Source: Nocardia macrotermitis (GTDB taxonomy: Bacteria; Actinomycetota; Actinomycetes; Mycobacteriales; Mycobacteriaceae). Taken from it: 64,000 nt of DNA. A program made the position numbers and the translations under genes. Below, piece by piece: positions 1 through 8,112 of the stretch. How positions within the stretch are numbered: position 1 is the stretch's first letter; each line of letters starts with the position of its first letter. Below the pieces are notes generated by a model. That model ran no database searches. It was not told the origin of the DNA and worked only from the letters and a program-made list of their open reading frames with translations. The DNA lies in the NCBI RefSeq assembly GCF_009604405.1, contig NZ_WEGK01000005.1, positions 248,001 to 312,000 of the forward strand. The letters run 5' to 3'.

Positions 1-285
1 TATCCAGTCGGCGAGGTCGCGCGGGGCGATGATCTCGGCTCGGGTGGCGTTCTCGACCAGTCCGCGGGCGTAACCGGCGAGCACCACGCTCACCGGAATC
101 GCACCGGAATTCGCCATTGCGCGGTCGGCGATGTCGCGGACGGCGGCGGTGTGCTGATCGAGAGCCGCGCATACCGCCGGTGATTCCCGGGCCGCGATGA
201 TCGCGGGAATTCCGTGCGTTCTGTGCAGGCGGTGGAAAGTCTTGCGTGCTGATGCTTCGAGCAATGCGGGGCCTAACGGAAACAC
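1..285 (-). CDS. Hypothetical protein, C-terminal part outside window
   Basis: An open frame runs leftward off the window edge. It is readable from a GTG at 285 (MFPLGPALLEASARKTF onward) and gives at least 95 residues of soluble, Ala- and Arg-rich, probably helical protein. The pattern SARKTFHRLH, then LDQHTAAVRDIADRA, then VVLAGYARGLVENA, resembles from memory the small DUF6401-type proteins of actinomycetes. I could not verify this and assign no function. The start codon is uncertain because no clear Shine-Dalgarno sequence precedes it. It is transcribed in the same direction as the acyl-CoA dehydrogenase gene, lying downstream of it. Confidence 0.45.
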   Translation of the reverse strand, partial: MFPLGPALLEASARKTFHRLHRTHGIPAIIAARESPAVCAALDQHTAAVRDIADRAMANSGAIPVSVVLAGYARGLVENATRAEIIAPRDLADWI

Positions 286-372
286 CCGGGAGACACTAGC
301 AACTTCCGGGTATTTTCCGGCAGTTTCCTCCGATTATTGTGAACGATGACAGCGCCCCGCTGAAATACGTTG

Positions 373-1536
373 TCAGCGAAATGCTTTGGACCCGGTGAGC
401 GCCTCGCCCAGGACCAGCTGATGCACCTCGGCGGTGCCCTCGTAAGTGAGTACCGATTCCAGATTGTTCGCATGCCGCAGCACCGGATAGTCCAGGGTGA
501 TGCCGTTCGCGCCGAGAATCGTCCGGCACTGCCGCGCGATCGCGATGGCCTCGCGGGTGCTGTTCAGCTTGCCCGCGCTGACCTGTTCCGGGCGCAGCTC
601 GCCGCGATCCTTCAACCGGCCCAGATGCAGGGCCAGCAACTGGCTCTTACCCAGTTCGACGGCCATATCCGCCAGTTTGGCCTGGGTCAGCTGGTAGGCG
701 GCCAGTGGTTTGTCGAACACCTCGCGGGTGCGGGCGTAATCGATGGCGGCGGCCAGGCAGTCCGCGGCCGCGCCGAGAGCGCCGAAGACGATCCCGAATC
801 GCGCCTCGGACAGACAGCCCAGCGGTGCGGACAGCCCTTTGCCCTCGGGCAGCAGGGCATCGCCCGGCAGCCGCACACCGTCCAGATCGAGTTCGGCGGT
901 GATCGAGGCGCGCAGCGAGAGTTTGCGGTGCATCTCCCGCGCGGCGAAGCCCGGGGTTCCGGCGGGGACCAGGAAGCCGCGCACACCCTCCTCGGTGCGT
1001 GCCCACACCACCGCGACGTCGGCCACCGAGCCGTTGGTGATCCACATCTTCGAACCGTCGAGCACCCAGTCCGCACCGTCGCGGACCGCGCGGGTGCGCA
1101 TACCGCCGGGATTCGAACCGAAATCGGGTTCGGTCAGGCCGAAGCAGCCCAGGGCCCGCCCGGCCGCCATCTCCGGGAGCCACCGCTGCTTCTGCTCCTC
1201 GGAGCCGTACTTGTGGATGGCGGTCATGGCCAGCGAACCCTGCACCGACACCATGCTGCGCACACCCGAATCCACCGCCTCGAGTTCCATACAGGCCACG
1301 CCGTATTCGGTCGCCGAGGTGCCCGCACAGCCGTATCCGTCCAGATGCATACCCAGCAGACCGAGCTTGCCCAGTTCGGGGGCGAGTTCGCGGGCCGGGA
1401 AGGTGCCCTGCTCGAACCACTCGGCCACATGCGGGCGCAGCCGCTGCTCACCGAAGGCGCGCACGGTCGCGCGGATCTGGCGTTCGGTATCGGTGAGCAG
1501 GGAATCGATGGCGAACAGTTCGTCGACGGTGACCAT
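373..1536 (-). CDS. Acyl-CoA dehydrogenase, glutaryl-CoA dehydrogenase-like
   Basis: A 387-residue FAD flavoenzyme of the acyl-CoA dehydrogenase superfamily. The flavin/substrate segment reads CFGLTEPDFGSNPGGM, the central beta domain has WITNGSVADVAVVWART, and the C-terminal helical domain has EVFDKPLAAYQLTQAKLADM. The C terminus carries NLESVLTYEGTAEVHQL, where E366 sits in the TYEGT motif that supplies the catalytic base in glutaryl-CoA dehydrogenases. Length and this motif favour the glutaryl-CoA (lysine/tryptophan catabolism) subfamily, although substrate cannot be proven from sequence. It is divergent from metB with 88 bp between the starts, so the two promoters share that gap. Confidence 0.85.
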   Translation of the reverse strand: MVTVDELFAIDSLLTDTERQIRATVRAFGEQRLRPHVAEWFEQGTFPARELAPELGKLGLLGMHLDGYGCAGTSATEYGVACMELEAVDSGVRSMVSVQGSLAMTAIHKYGSEEQKQRWLPEMAAGRALGCFGLTEPDFGSNPGGMRTRAVRDGADWVLDGSKMWITNGSVADVAVVWARTEEGVRGFLVPAGTPGFAAREMHRKLSLRASITAELDLDGVRLPGDALLPEGKGLSAPLGCLSEARFGIVFGALGAAADCLAAAIDYARTREVFDKPLAAYQLTQAKLADMAVELGKSQLLALHLGRLKDRGELRPEQVSAGKLNSTREAIAIARQCRTILGANGITLDYPVLRHANNLESVLTYEGTAEVHQLVLGEALTGSKAFR

Positions 1537-1624
1537 GCGCTCACCCTAGGTCGGAGAGATCTCGGTAACAATGGCACCCGGCCCGTCGTGAGGACGGTTC
1601 GGGCACGGATTTAGGCTGGTCGGC

Positions 1625-2770
1625 ATGACCGATCAGCTGGGGTTCTCCACACGCGCCGTGCACGCCGGATTCGATCCCGATCCGCAGACCGGCGCGGTGA
1701 ATGTGCCGATCTACGCCAGTTCCACCTTCGCCCAGGACGGCGTCGGCGGATTGCGTGGCGGCTTCGAGTACGCACGCACCGGCAATCCCACTCGAACCGC
1801 GCTGGAGGCGAATCTGGCCGCGCTCGAGTCGGGGCGGCACGGCCGGGCCTTCGCCTCCGGGATGGCCGCGACGGACTGTGCGTTGCGGGCGACGCTGCGG
1901 CCCGGCGACCACCTGGTGATCCCCGACGACGCGTACGGCGGCACCTTCCGGTTGATCGACAAGGTGTTCACGCAGTGGGGCATCGAGTACTCGGTGGCGC
2001 CGGTCTCCGATCCCGACGCGGTGCGTAACGCGTTGCGCCCCAACACCAAACTGGTCTGGGTGGAGACGCCGACCAATCCGCTGCTGAACGTCGGCGACAT
2101 CGCGGCGCTGGCCGGCGTCGCGCACGGCGGCGGCGCGAAACTGGTGGTGGACAACACCTTCGCCTCCCCGTACCTGCAACAGCCGTTGCTGCTGGGTGCC
2201 GACATCGTGATCCACTCGACCACGAAATACCTTGGCGGACACTCCGATGTGGTCGGCGGCGCGCTGATCACCGACGATCCCGAACTCGACGCGGCCTTCG
2301 CGTTCCTGCAGAACGGCGCGGGCGCGGTGCCCGGCCCGACCGACGCCTTCCTGACCCTGCGCGGCATCAAAACCCTTGCGGTGCGGATGGATCGGCACTG
2401 CGACAACGCCGAGACGATCGCGGAATTCCTGTCCGGCCATCCGGCCGTCGCGCAGGTGATCTACCCGGGGCTGCCGCAGCATCCCGGAAACGCGGTGGCG
2501 CAGAAGCAGATGCGTCGTTTCGGCGGGATGATCTCGGTGCGGCTGGCGGGCGGTCGCGACGCGGCGCTGAAGTTCTGCTCCAGCACCAAGCTGTTCACCC
2601 TCGCCGAATCGCTGGGCGGGGTGGAGTCGCTGATCGAACATCCCGGCGCGATGACGCACGCGTCGACCGCGGGCTCGGCCCTGGAGGTCCCCGCGGACCT
2701 GGTGCGCCTGTCCGTCGGCATCGAGGACGTCAGCGACCTGCTCGCCGACGTGGAACAAGCGCTGCTGTAA
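1625..2770 (+). CDS. metB: Cystathionine gamma-synthase / O-succinylhomoserine (thiol)-lyase
   Basis: A 381-residue PLP enzyme of the Cys/Met metabolism family. It condenses an activated homoserine with cysteine to give cystathionine in methionine biosynthesis or transsulfuration. The PLP lysine is K201 in HSTTKYLGGHSDVVGG. Other family signatures are YARTGNPTR near residue 50, ASGMAATDCALRATLRPGDH near 80 and VETPTNPLLNVGD near 145. Its position beside greA matches the mycobacterial metB-greA arrangement. A TTTAGGCT stretch just before the ATG suggests a -10 close to the start and a very short or absent leader. The exact acyl-homoserine substrate is not decided by sequence. Confidence 0.92.
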   Translation: MTDQLGFSTRAVHAGFDPDPQTGAVNVPIYASSTFAQDGVGGLRGGFEYARTGNPTRTALEANLAALESGRHGRAFASGMAATDCALRATLRPGDHLVIPDDAYGGTFRLIDKVFTQWGIEYSVAPVSDPDAVRNALRPNTKLVWVETPTNPLLNVGDIAALAGVAHGGGAKLVVDNTFASPYLQQPLLLGADIVIHSTTKYLGGHSDVVGGALITDDPELDAAFAFLQNGAGAVPGPTDAFLTLRGIKTLAVRMDRHCDNAETIAEFLSGHPAVAQVIYPGLPQHPGNAVAQKQMRRFGGMISVRLAGGRDAALKFCSSTKLFTLAESLGGVESLIEHPGAMTHASTAGSALEVPADLVRLSVGIEDVSDLLADVEQALL

Positions 2771-2774
2771 TTTT

Positions 2775-2830
2775 GGCCTCCGCTCCGCTCCGGCGGTGCT
2801 GTATCTTTGGCCTCCGCTCCGCTACGGCGG
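2775..2830. repeat. Two copies of a 22-bp dispersed repeat
   Basis: Two near-identical 22-bp copies lie at 2775-2796 and 2809-2830, just after the metB stop. Each begins GGCCTCCGCTCCGCT and ends CGGCGG, with a single variable base between. A third copy, inverted, is at 30101-30122 upstream of glyA, and truncated copies (GGCCTCCGC) occur at 31463 and 31480 after glyA. The repeat is purine/pyrimidine-biased and non-coding. Confidence 0.75.
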
Positions 2831-2970
2831 TTCGCGGCCCCCTAAGGCTCACCGATGAGCCCCGTGTCGGGCACTCGTTCCTCGCACCCGCCACGCGTCT
2901 CATCGGCGAGCCGGGCCGCGAACATTGTTGTTGGCGTTCAACGGGGTTGGCGGAACTGGGCGCGAAAGCG

Positions 2971-3003
2971 CAGCGGCCGCACCGAAAATAGGTGCGGCCG
3001 CTG
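2971..3003. terminator. Bidirectional terminator hairpin between metB and greA
   Basis: A perfect 13-bp stem (CAGCGGCCGCACC paired with GGTGCGGCCGCTG) encloses the loop GAAAATA. It lies between the convergent metB and greA genes. There is no T tract, which is usual for high-GC actinomycetes. Confidence 0.8.
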
Positions 3004-3060
3004 TGGTGTTCGTCGATCTGATCAGTGGGGCGGCCTGCTGCGAGCCGACCCGACCGGGGC

Positions 3061-3564
3061 TCAGCTGTGGTAGGGCTCCGCGCTGACCAGGGTCACCTTC
3101 ATGATGTTGCCGTTGGGCAGGGTGTACTCGCGGGTCTCGCCGACCTTGGCGTTGATGAGCGCGCCGCCGAGCGGGGAGTTCGGCGAGTAGGTCTCGAGGT
3201 TCGAGCCGCCCAGGCCCTCCTCGCGGGTGGCGATCAGGAAGGTCTCGGTGTCGGTCTCGTCGCCGTCGTAGTAGACCTTGACGACCGAACCCGGCAGCGC
3301 CACGCCCGACTTGGTGGGGGCGACGCCGACCTTGGCGTTGTTCAGCAGCTCCTGGAGCTGGCGGATGCGGGCTTCCTGCTGGCCCTGCTCCTCGCGCGCC
3401 GCGTGGTAGCCGCCGTTCTCCTTGAGGTCGCCCTCTTCACGTCGCTCGTTGATTTCGGCCGCGATGACCGGACGATTGGCAATGAGCGCGTCGAGTTCGC
3501 CCTTGAGCCTCTCATGCGACTCCGGTGTGAGCCAGGTCACTTGCGTCTCAGTCATCTCGATCAC
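3061..3564 (-). CDS. greA: Transcription elongation factor GreA
   Basis: A 167-residue cytoplasmic factor that rescues backtracked RNA polymerase by stimulating transcript cleavage through the secondary channel. The N-terminal coiled coil (about residues 5-80) includes [20 protein letters not shown] and the acidic tip [20 protein letters not shown]. The C-terminal FKBP-like domain contains [19 protein letters not shown] and [17 protein letters not shown]. Length is typical of the family. It is convergent with metB, and the neighbouring DUF4307 and mca genes reproduce the mycobacterial greA-Rv1081c-mca order. GGGAG precedes the ATG. Confidence 0.96.
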   Translation of the reverse strand: MIEMTETQVTWLTPESHERLKGELDALIANRPVIAAEINERREEGDLKENGGYHAAREEQGQQEARIRQLQELLNNAKVGVAPTKSGVALPGSVVKVYYDGDETDTETFLIATREEGLGGSNLETYSPNSPLGGALINAKVGETREYTLPNGNIMKVTLVSAEPYHS

Positions 3565-3754
3565 TCCCTAGTAGTTGTTCCCGGCGAACCGGGATTCCCA
3601 GATACCCGCAGCCGCGCACATCCCACGCGGATGCGCGCAGCAACAGACGACGGCTAGAGCGATCCCTGGGGGATATCTTCGAACCCCGACAGGCCCCATT
3701 CCCGTATGGCATTGTGTGCCGGGAACCGATAGCGCTGGCCGCCAATGCAGCAAA

Positions 3755-3780
3755 CACGGCTCCGAGCGTTCGGAACCGTG
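3755..3780. terminator. Hairpin downstream of DUF4307 gene
   Basis: An 11-bp stem with one G-T wobble (CACGGCTCCGA paired with TCGGAACCGTG) encloses a GCGT tetraloop. On the minus strand it is followed by TTTG, so it most likely ends the DUF4307 transcript before the greA promoter region. The rest of 3565-3867 is a relatively AT-rich spacer in which I see no gene. Confidence 0.65.
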
Positions 3781-3867
3781 TATCGCATCATTTTAGCACG
3801 ATTTACAAAAATGCAGGTCGGAGCGGTGATTGCAAGGCGTTTCGCCTGGATCGCCCGGTCGGAGACC

Positions 3868-4443
3868 TTATCCGGCGCGCAGGTAGGCGGGAACTTTCCC
3901 ACCGCAGCCGTAGATATCGGTGGCGGCCGGTCGTGCCACGCTGCGCACGATCGTCTTCAATTCGACGGTTCCGCTGGTGGAGGGCGTGATCAGCACCTCG
4001 CGGCGGCCCACCTCGTTGCCGTCCTTGTCCATCGCCCGCACGAAGCAGAACGCCGCCTGGTCGGGATGGGTGCGGGTCACCTTGAAATGCGCCTCGATGG
4101 TCGAATCGTCGATGACCGTGTAACCGAGCTGCTCGGGATCGATGTCCTTCGGGCCGAACTGCTTGTAGCCGATGTACGCGATGATCAGGCCGAGCACGAC
4201 GACGCCGACGCTGAGTACGGGGAGCATCCAGCGGCGGGTGGTTTTACGGCCGTAGCGATCGCCGACCGAGCCCGAGCGGGGCCGGTCCGGTGTGTGGGCC
4301 GTTTCCAGCGGTGTGGCATCGCCGAGCTGTTCGTCGCCGGTACCGGATCCGGAAAGCGCGGACTGCTCGACCTCGGCATCGTCGCCGCCCGACGCGGGCG
4401 AAGGCTCGTCCGCGCTGGTCGTGCGCTCACTGCGCTCGCTCAT
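3868..4443 (-). CDS. DUF4307 family single-pass membrane protein
   Basis: A 191-residue protein. The first 85 residues are hydrophilic and probably disordered (MSERSERTTSADEPSPASGG onward, with an arginine cluster RYGRKTTRRW). One membrane helix follows (MLPVLSVGVVVLGLIIAYIGY), and an extracytoplasmic domain of about 85 residues ends near the C terminus. That domain contains the two cysteines seen, in AFCFVRAMD and YGCGGKVPAY. The ATG at 4443 was chosen because the frame upstream reads as low-complexity antisense of mca. It is the counterpart of mycobacterial Rv1081c and is divergent from mca. Function is unknown, but conserved linkage to mycothiol amidase suggests a related envelope role. 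Confidence 0.85.
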   Translation of the reverse strand: MSERSERTTSADEPSPASGGDDAEVEQSALSGSGTGDEQLGDATPLETAHTPDRPRSGSVGDRYGRKTTRRWMLPVLSVGVVVLGLIIAYIGYKQFGPKDIDPEQLGYTVIDDSTIEAHFKVTRTHPDQAAFCFVRAMDKDGNEVGRREVLITPSTSGTVELKTIVRSVARPAATDIYGCGGKVPAYLRAG

Positions 4444-4627
4444 GATCTGCTCGCTCCCGCAGGTAATCGGCGTGCCCCACCTTTGCAGGGGGCAGCTCGG
4501 AACAAAAGAGGGTCGAATGGAACTATAGGGAGACAGTCCGACACCCCCCTGCCCGGATGGCGGCGGAGTAATCAGGTGAGACGGTGAGTGACGAGGTGAA
4601 TCAAGGCGTGAACGAGATGGTGGAGTC

Positions 4628-5527
4628 GTGACCGGTCTGCGTCTCATGGCGGTGCACGCCCATCCCGACGACGAGTCCAGCAAGGGCGCCGCGACGACCG
4701 CCAAGTACGCCGCGGAGGGCAACGACGTTCTCGTGGTCACGCTCACCGGTGGCGAGCGCGGGTCGATCCTCAATCCGGCGATGGACACCGCGGGCGTGCT
4801 CGACCGCATCGAGGAGGTGCGGCGCGAGGAGATGGCCGAGGCCGCCAGGGCGCTCGGTGTCCGTCAGCAGTGGCTCGGCTTCGTCGATTCCGGTCTGCCC
4901 GAGGGTGATCCGCTGCCGCCGCTGCCCGAGGGCTCGTTCGCGCTGGTTCCGCTAGAGGAGTCGACCGAGGCGCTGGTGCGCGTGGTGCGCGAGTTCAAAC
5001 CGCACGTGATCACCACGTACGACGAGAACGGCGGCTACCCGCACCCGGATCACATCATGTGCCACACGGTGTCGATGGCCGCCTACGAGGCTGCGGGCGA
5101 TCCGGATCGATTCCCCGACGCGGGCGCGCCGTGGACGCCGCTCAAGCTCTACTACGACCACGGTTTCAGCCTGTCGCGGGTGGAGATCTTCGCGCAGGAG
5201 TACGAGCGCATCGGCGAACCGTTCCCGATGCAGGAGTGGCTGGATCGCAGCCGCAAGCGGGCCGCGGAGCACGGCGACATCATGGGCCGGGTCACCACCC
5301 AGGTCGACTGCGCGAAGTATTTCCCACAGCGGGACGAGGCGTTGCGCGCGCACGCCACCCAGATCGACCCCAACGGCGCGTTCTTCGCGATTCCGATGGA
5401 GATGCAGCAGCGGCTGTGGCCCACCGAGGAATTCGAACTCGCCAAGACCCGGGTGCGCACCGAACTCCCGGAAACCGATTTGTTCGCGGGTATCGAGGAT
5501 CCGCAGATCGAGGTAGCGGACCGATGA
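4628..5527 (+). CDS. mca: Mycothiol S-conjugate amidase
   Basis: A 299-residue zinc hydrolase of the PIG-L/LmbE family that cleaves mycothiol S-conjugates, releasing a mercapturic acid for export and GlcN-Ins for reuse. The zinc site AHPDDE lies at residues 11-16, followed by [16 protein letters not shown]. The second metal-ligand segment is [10 protein letters not shown]. The paralogue MshB shares the fold, but gene order (greA, DUF4307, mca) and the C-terminal segment [18 protein letters not shown] favour Mca. The stop codon overlaps the next ATG (ATGA), so the two genes are translationally coupled. Confidence 0.93.
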   Translation: MTGLRLMAVHAHPDDESSKGAATTAKYAAEGNDVLVVTLTGGERGSILNPAMDTAGVLDRIEEVRREEMAEAARALGVRQQWLGFVDSGLPEGDPLPPLPEGSFALVPLEESTEALVRVVREFKPHVITTYDENGGYPHPDHIMCHTVSMAAYEAAGDPDRFPDAGAPWTPLKLYYDHGFSLSRVEIFAQEYERIGEPFPMQEWLDRSRKRAAEHGDIMGRVTTQVDCAKYFPQRDEALRAHATQIDPNGAFFAIPMEMQQRLWPTEEFELAKTRVRTELPETDLFAGIEDPQIEVADR

Positions 5528-5844
5528 TCATCACCGTGCTGGCACAGAACACCACCACCAATCCGACCGGACCGGAGTTCGGCAAGGCATCCCCGCTGGG
5601 GCTGGTCATCGTGCTGATCCTGCTGGCCGGGACCGTGCTGCTGATCCGTTCGATGAACAAGCACATCAAGGGCCTGCCCGCGGATTTCTCCCCGGAGCAT
5701 CCCGAACCGGATCAGGCGGCGGACGAGGGGACCGATCCGGGGGTGGCGGAGATCGGGACCGAATCGGAATCGGAATCCGCGGAGCCGGAGTCCGATGCCG
5801 CGGAGTCGGCGGCCTCGAATTCCAAACCACCGCGAAAATCCTGA
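5524..5844 (+). CDS. Small single-pass membrane protein, Rv1083-like
   Basis: A 106-residue protein whose ATG overlaps the mca stop. It has a short N-terminal segment, one membrane helix ([17 protein letters not shown], about residues 25-42), a basic stop-transfer sequence ([11 protein letters not shown]) and an acidic Ser/Glu-rich cytoplasmic tail with [17 protein letters not shown]. Similar small proteins follow mca in mycobacteria. The function is unknown. Translational coupling suggests a fixed stoichiometry with Mca, perhaps as a membrane anchor (inference). Confidence 0.85.
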   Translation: MIITVLAQNTTTNPTGPEFGKASPLGLVIVLILLAGTVLLIRSMNKHIKGLPADFSPEHPEPDQAADEGTDPGVAEIGTESESESAEPESDAAESAASNSKPPRKS

Positions 5845-5864
5845 ATTAGTTTGTGACGCTTGTA

Positions 5865-5902
5865 CATTCGCCCCCGTCTGGAATTCCGGACGGGGGCGAA
5901 TG
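5865..5902. terminator. Strong bidirectional terminator between mca operon and Ro60
   Basis: A 38-nt perfect inverted repeat with arms CATTCGCCCCCGTC and GACGGGGGCGAATG. The inner loop itself contains the palindrome GGAATTCC. It lies between convergent genes. Confidence 0.88.
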
Positions 5903-5917
5903 CGTCTGCGGGACCGG

Positions 5918-7501
5918 TCAGAACGGCCAGTCCGCGTGCGCGCCCCGCTCCAGCAGACCGATCGCCGCGAAGGCCGCGTCGCTCAGGCCGCCGAAGGTAT
6001 GGCGGTGGTGGGAACCGCTGGGCGCGTGGCCCATTCGGTACCCCGCGAGGTTCCAGGTGTAGAGCGGAACCGTGGCGGGCAGCGCCCGGCCGACGTCCCG
6101 GCCGCCGGCCTGTTCGTCGGTGAGGACGACCACGCGGTCGTGTCCGGCGAAGTGACGGCGCACCGCGGCGGCGGTCTCGGTGCCGCCACAGAGGAAGTAA
6201 CCGCCGGTCCGCCACCGCTCGACCGCCCGGAGCAGCGCCTCGTCCGGCCGCAGGTCGAAGACCCGGGTGATCGTCGAGAAGGACACCACGTCGGCGTGCT
6301 CGCAGCGGCTCGCCAGCGCGATCCCGAAGACCACCGCGGCATCCCAGCGACGTAGCGAACCGTCCTGGGAGAACCCGGCATTCATCGAGGCCGAGGTGTC
6401 GACCAGCACCAGGGTGCGACCGCGCAGCGCCGGAACCGACGCCAGCGAATGCCCGAGTGCCAGTTCCAGCGCCGGACGCCAGCGCCGCGACCGGGAGGTG
6501 GCCCGGTACGCGGACAGGAACCGGATCGGCAACTGCCGGGAGCGGGCCACCTGCGCGGGATCGGCCAGCCGTGCGGCGACGTCGCGGGCGACCGCGTCGT
6601 CGATTCCGGTCCGGTCGAAATTCCGCAGGTTGCGGAGCCGCGCCATATAACCCATCGACGGGATCATCGCCTCCCAGGTCCGCGCATCGAGGGGGCCCTG
6701 GAGCCAACCGGCGACCGATTCCCAGGTCATCCCCGCCGCCCGCAGGGTCGCGCGGGCGGTTTCGGCGTCGTCGAACAGCGCGCGACGTCGTGGTCCGGGC
6801 GGCAGCGCGAGCAGCTCGGCGCGGGCGCGCAGGGTCGGCAGGCCGTCCGGGATCGGGGTGTCGCGGTTGTGGCGGCGGTCCAGGGCGTGGGCGAAAAGCT
6901 CACCCTGCCAAGACTTGTCGGCCGCCGGTGCCGGATGTACCAGGTCCAGGACGTCACCGAAACGCACGGCGCTCGCGGGGGAATCCCACTTGATCAGCGC
7001 GCGTTCGTCGTAGAGGCGGCGTACCGCGTCGGCGACACCGCGCTTAACCGGCTTGGGCAGTGCGCGGCCGTACGAGGAGAGCCAGTAGGCCAGCAGCTCG
7101 CCCGGTTCGTCCGCTCGCTGGAGGACGGAATCGATTGTCTGCCGGGACATTCCGTGCGCACCGGCGTCCAGTCGCGCACGGGTGAACTCCGCCGCGCCCA
7201 CGAGTGCGGCGCTGCGCAGGTTCGCCGACGTACGCAGCCAGCGCAGGAAACGCGCGGTCCACTCCGGATCGGCAAGAGTGTTCGCCCGGATCAGGGTGGC
7301 GTAGCGGCTGTCGCGGGCCTGGCCGGATTCGTAGAAGGTGTTCTCGCCCACCATATTCGAGACCGCGAGCAGGAACAGCTCACCCTTCGGGGTGCGCTCG
7401 TATCCCGGTGCGCCCTCGTGGGTGCGTCCGGTCGGCGTCCGTGCGGTGCGCACCGCCGACGTCGCGCCGGTGCGCATGCGTGCGGTGTTGAACTTGCTCA
7501 C
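5918..7501 (-). CDS. Ro60-like RNA-binding protein (TROVE + vWA)
   Basis: A 527-residue homologue of the Ro 60-kDa autoantigen. Ro proteins are ring-shaped HEAT-repeat RNA binders that hold Y RNAs on the outer surface and misfolded RNA ends in the central hole. In bacteria they team with PNPase or other effectors. The TROVE domain spans roughly residues 20-340 (for example GELFLLAVSNMVGENTFYE, then LRWLRTSANLRSAALVGAAE). The C-terminal von Willebrand A domain has a full MIDAS: D368-T-S-A-S, the threonine in GGTETAA and the aspartate in VVLTDEQAGG. The GTG at 7501 is preceded by GGAGA at 7 nt. A Y-RNA candidate lies 0.2 kb upstream on the same strand. Confidence 0.92.
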   Translation of the reverse strand: MSKFNTARMRTGATSAVRTARTPTGRTHEGAPGYERTPKGELFLLAVSNMVGENTFYESGQARDSRYATLIRANTLADPEWTARFLRWLRTSANLRSAALVGAAEFTRARLDAGAHGMSRQTIDSVLQRADEPGELLAYWLSSYGRALPKPVKRGVADAVRRLYDERALIKWDSPASAVRFGDVLDLVHPAPAADKSWQGELFAHALDRRHNRDTPIPDGLPTLRARAELLALPPGPRRRALFDDAETARATLRAAGMTWESVAGWLQGPLDARTWEAMIPSMGYMARLRNLRNFDRTGIDDAVARDVAARLADPAQVARSRQLPIRFLSAYRATSRSRRWRPALELALGHSLASVPALRGRTLVLVDTSASMNAGFSQDGSLRRWDAAVVFGIALASRCEHADVVSFSTITRVFDLRPDEALLRAVERWRTGGYFLCGGTETAAAVRRHFAGHDRVVVLTDEQAGGRDVGRALPATVPLYTWNLAGYRMGHAPSGSHHRHTFGGLSDAAFAAIGLLERGAHADWPF

Positions 7502-7626
7502 GGTATTTCTCCGGTGTTGCTCGCGCGGGAGCCCCGTCGGTGATCGACGCGGGTCGAGGGACAGGTCTCCCGAGCTCATCGGTACCCGCGGATTCTCCGG
7601 TGCTGGTGGGGAAGTAGCCGTGGGTG

Positions 7627-7644
7627 TCGCACCGGGAGGTGCGA
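7627..7644. other. Hairpin between Y-RNA candidate and Ro60
   Basis: A perfect 7-bp stem (TCGCACC with GGTGCGA) around a 4-nt loop lies on the minus strand downstream of the Y-RNA candidate and about 125 nt before the Ro60 start. A second hairpin, GCGTCC/GGATGC with a 5-nt loop, lies at 7679-7695. Either could terminate the ncRNA or shape the Ro60 leader. No T tract follows. Confidence 0.4.
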
Positions 7645-7704
7645 AACATTGATATCGACCGGCCGCACCCGATTGGCCGCATCCGAATCGGACGCGGTCG
7701 TCGA

Positions 7705-7848
7705 TGAGGTGCCCGAGATCGAGTCGACGACGGCACGTGAGCTGCTCTGCCTGTTGAGCTACCGGCCCGAGTGGTGGACCGGGTGGGACTCGAACCCACA
7801 ACCCGCCGATCGAGAGTCGAAGTATCCGTTGCCTGCGCACCGGGCACG
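7705..7848 (-). ncRNA. yrlA: YrlA-class Y RNA candidate with permuted tRNA-like domain
   Basis: Read on the minus strand, the element contains in order: outer strand GTGCCCG (7847-7841); variable-like GGGTT; a perfect T arm GTGGG-TTCGAGT-CCCAC (7799-7783); acceptor 3' strand CCGGTCC (7782-7776); ACCA (7775-7772); linker CTC; acceptor 5' strand GGGCCGG (7768-7762); TA; D arm GCTC-AACAGGCA-GAGC (7759-7744); and outer strand CGGGCAC (7715-7709). The acceptor strands pair over 7 bp. U8, A9, A14, G18G19, A21 and T-loop TTCGA all sit at canonical tRNA positions. The order is circularly permuted, so CCA closes a loop rather than ending free, as described for YrlA tRNA mimics. Adjacency to Ro60 supports the call. 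The ends, and the pairing of the middle segments, are uncertain. Confidence 0.78.
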
Positions 7849-7854
7849 AGAAGA

Positions 7855-7860
7855 AATATA
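7855..7860 (-). promoter_or_regulatory. -10 element of the Y-RNA candidate
   Basis: TATATT on the minus strand ends 7 nt before the outer stem strand GTGCCCG, placing the predicted start at about 7848. No convincing -35 hexamer is seen at 17-18 bp. I see nothing else in 7861-8112. Confidence 0.5.
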
Positions 7861-8112
7861 CGGAGCGGATTCCGGTGCCGCCACGTATTTTTCGCCGCAG
7901 GTCGCGGGGTATCCGGGCTCAGAAAGTCCGCTCGTGGTGACGGTGATGGCAGATATCGCAATCACAGTCGAAATAGCCGACCCCGGCACTGCCGTGCGCG
8001 CCGCGGCGTTCGGCGTCCTCGAGATCGGCGTACCAGGGCCGACGTGCCGCCGAATCGGGTGCTGCGGTGTTCCTCATATGGAGGGAATACCCAGCCCGGA
8101 GGCTGTCGTGGG

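Noticed and set aside
370..1614. Long plus-strand frame opposite the acyl-CoA dehydrogenase
   Set aside because: It is an antisense shadow in GC-rich DNA. The minus strand encodes a complete, recognisable enzyme.
7502..7840. N-terminal extension of Ro60 by 113 residues
   Set aside because: The extension would run through the Y-RNA candidate and its hairpins. GGAGA with good spacing supports the GTG at 7501.
7705..7860. An ordinary tRNA gene on the minus strand ending at the encoded CCA (7772)
   Set aside because: The sequence 75 nt upstream of the CCA has no strand matching CCGGTCC. The matching GGGCCGG and D arm lie after the CCA, so the order is permuted.
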